Shown one piece after another: positions 5,616 through 7,056 of a stretch of DNA of 7,056 bases; the first letter of the stretch is position 1; every line of letters begins with the position of its first letter. Position numbers and translations under genes: made by a program. The notes under the pieces are model-generated. The model saw only the letters and a program-made list of their open reading frames with translations. It did no database searches and was not told the origin of the DNA. Origin of the DNA: CBDUXZ01 sp965371325 [NCBI: uncultured bacterium] (lineage in GTDB: Bacteria > JAUYMQ01). The stretch spans positions 1 to 7,056 of the forward strand of contig CBDUXZ010000097.1 of the NCBI GenBank assembly GCA_965371325.1, in the 5' to 3' direction.

Positions 5616-6496
5616 GGCACGCCCCTCCCACGCCGGGGTCGGGTCTGGCCGGCCATGCGGCGCAGAAGGGCGAGATTCTTCATATCCATAGAGCGGCCGT
5701 CGTCCCCCTTCGGTGTCTCCAGGATCATGGGAACCCGCCGGAAGCGGGGGTCGGTGACAAGAAGGCGGAAGGCCTTCCGGCCGATAAAACCCCGGCCGAT
5801 CTGTTCATGCCGGTCTACGCGGCAACCCAGATCCTTCTTGCAGTCGTTCACGTGAAACGCCTTTACACGCCGGATGCCGATGACCCGGGCAACTTCCCCC
5901 ATCGTCTTTGCGTAAGAGTGCTCGTCCCTGAAATCGTACCCTGCCGCGAACAGATGGCAGGTATCGATGCAGACGCCAAGTCGATCCCTTGCCGTGACAT
6001 TTTCGATAATCCCGGCGAGATGCTCCAGCCGGTATCCCACGTTGCTCCCCTGGCCCGCGGTGTTTTCGAGGAGCACCTTCACCCGGAGATCCGGAGCTCG
6101 CCCGTGAACTTCGTTCAGGCTGTCGGCGATGCGCGCGAGGCAGTCCTGTTCCGTGGAGCCCACGGCCGCGCCCGGATGAACGACGAGGTAGTCGAGGCCC
6201 AGCGCCTCCGCGCGGGAAAGCTCGTCAACGAGTGCCGCGCGTGATCGGCGAAGCAAATCCTTGCGCGGCGAGCCGAGGTTTATCAGATAGGAGTCGTGCG
6301 CGAGAAGCGGACGGATGGCTGTGCGGCGGGCCGCCTGCCGAAAGCGCGCGATTTCATCCCTGCCCAGACGGCGACCCCGCCACTGATTCGAACTCTTGGT
6401 GAAGATCTGCATCGCCTCGCAGCCGACATCGACCGCACGCGGAAAGGCCGTGTCAACCCCTCCGGCCACAGACATGTGCGCACCAAAGCGGGGCAT
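5612..6496 (-). CDS. nfo: Endonuclease IV (apurinic/apyrimidinic endonuclease, Nfo)
   Basis: Predicted 294-residue zinc-dependent AP endonuclease of base-excision repair. It cuts the phosphodiester bond 5' of abasic sites and can remove 3'-blocking groups. The family's TIM-barrel signatures are present in order: GAHMSVAGG (5-13), QIFTKSSNQW (30-39), AHDSYLINL (66-74), VVHPGA (105-110), LLENTAGQG (142-150), CIDTCHLFAAGYD (176-188), AFHVNDCK (213-220), DRHEQIGRG (228-236) and LETPKG (259-264). All nine metal ligands known from E. coli Nfo have counterparts: His67, His107, Glu144, Asp178, His181, His215, Asp228, His230 and Glu260. Length is normal apart from a short basic tail (TRPRRGRGVP). The ATG at 6496 has a GAGGT Shine-Dalgarno (6502-6506 on the minus strand) five bases upstream. 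It is the first gene of a two-gene unit with the 76-residue protein and is divergent from the crotonase gene. Nothing suggests loss of function. Confidence 0.98.
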   Translation of the reverse strand: MPRFGAHMSVAGGVDTAFPRAVDVGCEAMQIFTKSSNQWRGRRLGRDEIARFRQAARRTAIRPLLAHDSYLINLGSPRKDLLRRSRAALVDELSRAEALGLDYLVVHPGAAVGSTEQDCLARIADSLNEVHGRAPDLRVKVLLENTAGQGSNVGYRLEHLAGIIENVTARDRLGVCIDTCHLFAAGYDFRDEHSYAKTMGEVARVIGIRRVKAFHVNDCKKDLGCRVDRHEQIGRGFIGRKAFRLLVTDPRFRRVPMILETPKGDDGRSMDMKNLALLRRMAGQTRPRRGRGVP

Positions 6497-6556
6497 CGTG
6501 TACCTCGTTCGTGAAAGGCGTGTTGATCGGGGCGCAGGTTGCCGGCTCTCCGGCCC

Positions 6557-6573
6557 TGTGCCAAGATGTCACA
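6557..6573. promoter_or_regulatory. Imperfect dyad in the nfo/crotonase divergent spacer, possible operator
   Basis: TGTGCC-AAGAT-GTCACA has six-base arms matching at five positions. It lies roughly mid-way in the 189-base spacer between the divergent starts at 6496 and 6686. The spacing differs by one base from a CRP-type site, and I cannot assign a regulator. I found no strong promoter hexamers for either gene in the spacer. Confidence 0.2.
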
Positions 6574-6672
6574 TTCCCGAGCGTTCTTACGGAAGGCCGG
6601 GCGCCCCCGTCGGCGAGGGAGCCGCCGGAGGCGGCAACAATTCGGCGCGGCAGAACCCCCCGCATCATGAAA

Positions 6673-6678
6673 AAGGAG
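6673..6678 (+). promoter_or_regulatory. Shine-Dalgarno of the crotonase gene
   Basis: AAGGAG lies seven bases before ATG 6686. It is a strong, well-spaced site that fixes the start. Confidence 0.8.
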
Positions 6679-6685
6679 CTTTCCC

Positions 6686-7056
6686 ATGGCCGATCCCCTG
6701 GTTCGCACTGAGCTTGACGCGAACATCCTGACCATCACCCTGAATCGTCCCGAGAAGCGCAACGCCCTTAACGGCGATCTGCTCGAGGCGCTTGGCGAGA
6801 GCTTCGAAAAGGCGCGAGAAGACAGCGATGTGCGCGGCATTCTTTTGCGTGGCGAGGGGAAGGTCTTCTCCTCGGGCATCGATGCGGCGTGGCTCGGCTC
6901 CTCGATCGGCGTGAGCGCGACCATGGCTGATTTCCGCACGACGGTCGGCACGCTCCAGGGGCGCTTCAACAGGCTGGAAACACTCGAGAAGCCCATCGTC
7001 GCGGCCCTTCAGGGCCACTGCCTGGGCCTGGGACTCGAGCTGGCCCTGGCCTGTGA
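6686..7056 (+). CDS. Enoyl-CoA hydratase/isomerase (crotonase) family protein, 3' end outside the window
   Basis: The first 123 codons of a crotonase-fold protein, open at the window edge. Family marks: LTITLNRPEKRNAL (15-28), the common N-terminal strand and substrate-loop signature; VFSSGIDAAWL (60-70), holding the first oxyanion-hole position; and LEKPIVAALQGHCLGLGLELALAC (100-123), holding the second. Glu118 aligns with the first catalytic glutamate (Glu144) of rat mitochondrial enoyl-CoA hydratase. The second glutamate (Glu164) would lie beyond the window, so hydratase cannot be told from isomerase, thioesterase-like or other crotonase activities. The likely substrates are acyl-CoA thioesters in fatty-acid or related degradation. 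The usual LGGG before the catalytic Glu reads LGLG. The start is ATG 6686 with AAGGAG seven bases upstream. It is divergent from nfo, with no evident functional link. Confidence 0.93.
   Translation, partial: MADPLVRTELDANILTITLNRPEKRNALNGDLLEALGESFEKAREDSDVRGILLRGEGKVFSSGIDAAWLGSSIGVSATMADFRTTVGTLQGRFNRLETLEKPIVAALQGHCLGLGLELALAC

Noticed and set aside
5349-5855. Plus-strand open frame opposite the end of nfo and the 76-codon gene
   Set aside because: Antisense to nfo with all metal ligands intact; low-complexity basic translation and no ribosome-binding site support.
5807-6244. Plus-strand open frame opposite the centre of nfo
   Set aside because: It is the complementary frame of a well-conserved enzyme and has no family features of its own.
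6541-6562. Sigma54-type promoter (TGGCAC on the minus strand) for nfo
   Set aside because: The -24-like part fits, but the required GC at the -12 position is absent.
6557-6573. CRP/FNR-type site
   Set aside because: The half-sites are separated by seven bases rather than six and one half-site mismatches; kept only as an unassigned dyad.
6621-6635. Perfect hairpin GCCGCC-GGA-GGCGGC as a terminator
   Set aside because: No T tract on either strand, and it lies in a divergent spacer where no terminator is expected; probably GC-rich chance.
1-7056. CRISPR array, tRNA or rRNA gene, insertion sequence, prophage or toxin-antitoxin genes
   Set aside because: No spaced direct repeats, no cloverleaf or rRNA sequence, no transposase or integrase motifs, and no known toxin or antitoxin signatures were seen.

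Overview
The window is GC-rich, densely coded bacterial DNA with seven protein-coding genes. It has no recognisable RNA gene, insertion sequence or CRISPR array. Two predicted outer-membrane lipoproteins and a secreted TPR/parvulin protein point to a diderm (Gram-negative) bacterium. GYF_2-like and MJ0042-type zinc-ribbon domains fused to membrane proteins are common in Deltaproteobacteria-like lineages, so I lean that way, but the sequence alone does not fix the phylum.

Left part (1-3201): a minus-strand gene encodes a secreted TPR protein with a C-terminal parvulin-like domain. It is divergent from a two-gene plus-strand operon of GNA1162/TolB-N-like lipoproteins that overlap at GTGA. The 84-base divergent spacer holds a plausible promoter for each side, with each -10 only 7 or 9 bases from its start codon. 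This suggests (near-)leaderless transcripts. A perfect 10-bp palindrome lies between the two -35 elements. The three proteins look like an envelope assembly or scaffolding module, but their exact job is unknown.

Middle (3202-5296): a membrane-anchored trypsin-like (HtrA-type) serine protease. Its reading frame runs well upstream of the first usable start codon and there encodes a clear two-CxxC zinc ribbon and the first strand of the GYF-like domain. No ATG, GTG or TTG lies in frame upstream of GTG 3515, yet a well-placed Shine-Dalgarno plus ATG sits one base out of frame. The 5' end is therefore frame-damaged, misassembled, recoded or started unconventionally. This is the most notable anomaly in the window.

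Right part (5297-7056): after an imperfect inverted repeat between convergent genes come, on the minus strand, endonuclease IV (nfo) and a translationally coupled 76-residue unknown protein. Divergent from nfo and cut by the window edge is an enoyl-CoA hydratase/isomerase (crotonase) family gene.

I find no multi-gene system that is clearly new. The best leads are the start problem and architecture of the zinc ribbon-GYF-protease, the parvulin domain lacking both conserved histidines, and the compact divergent promoter.
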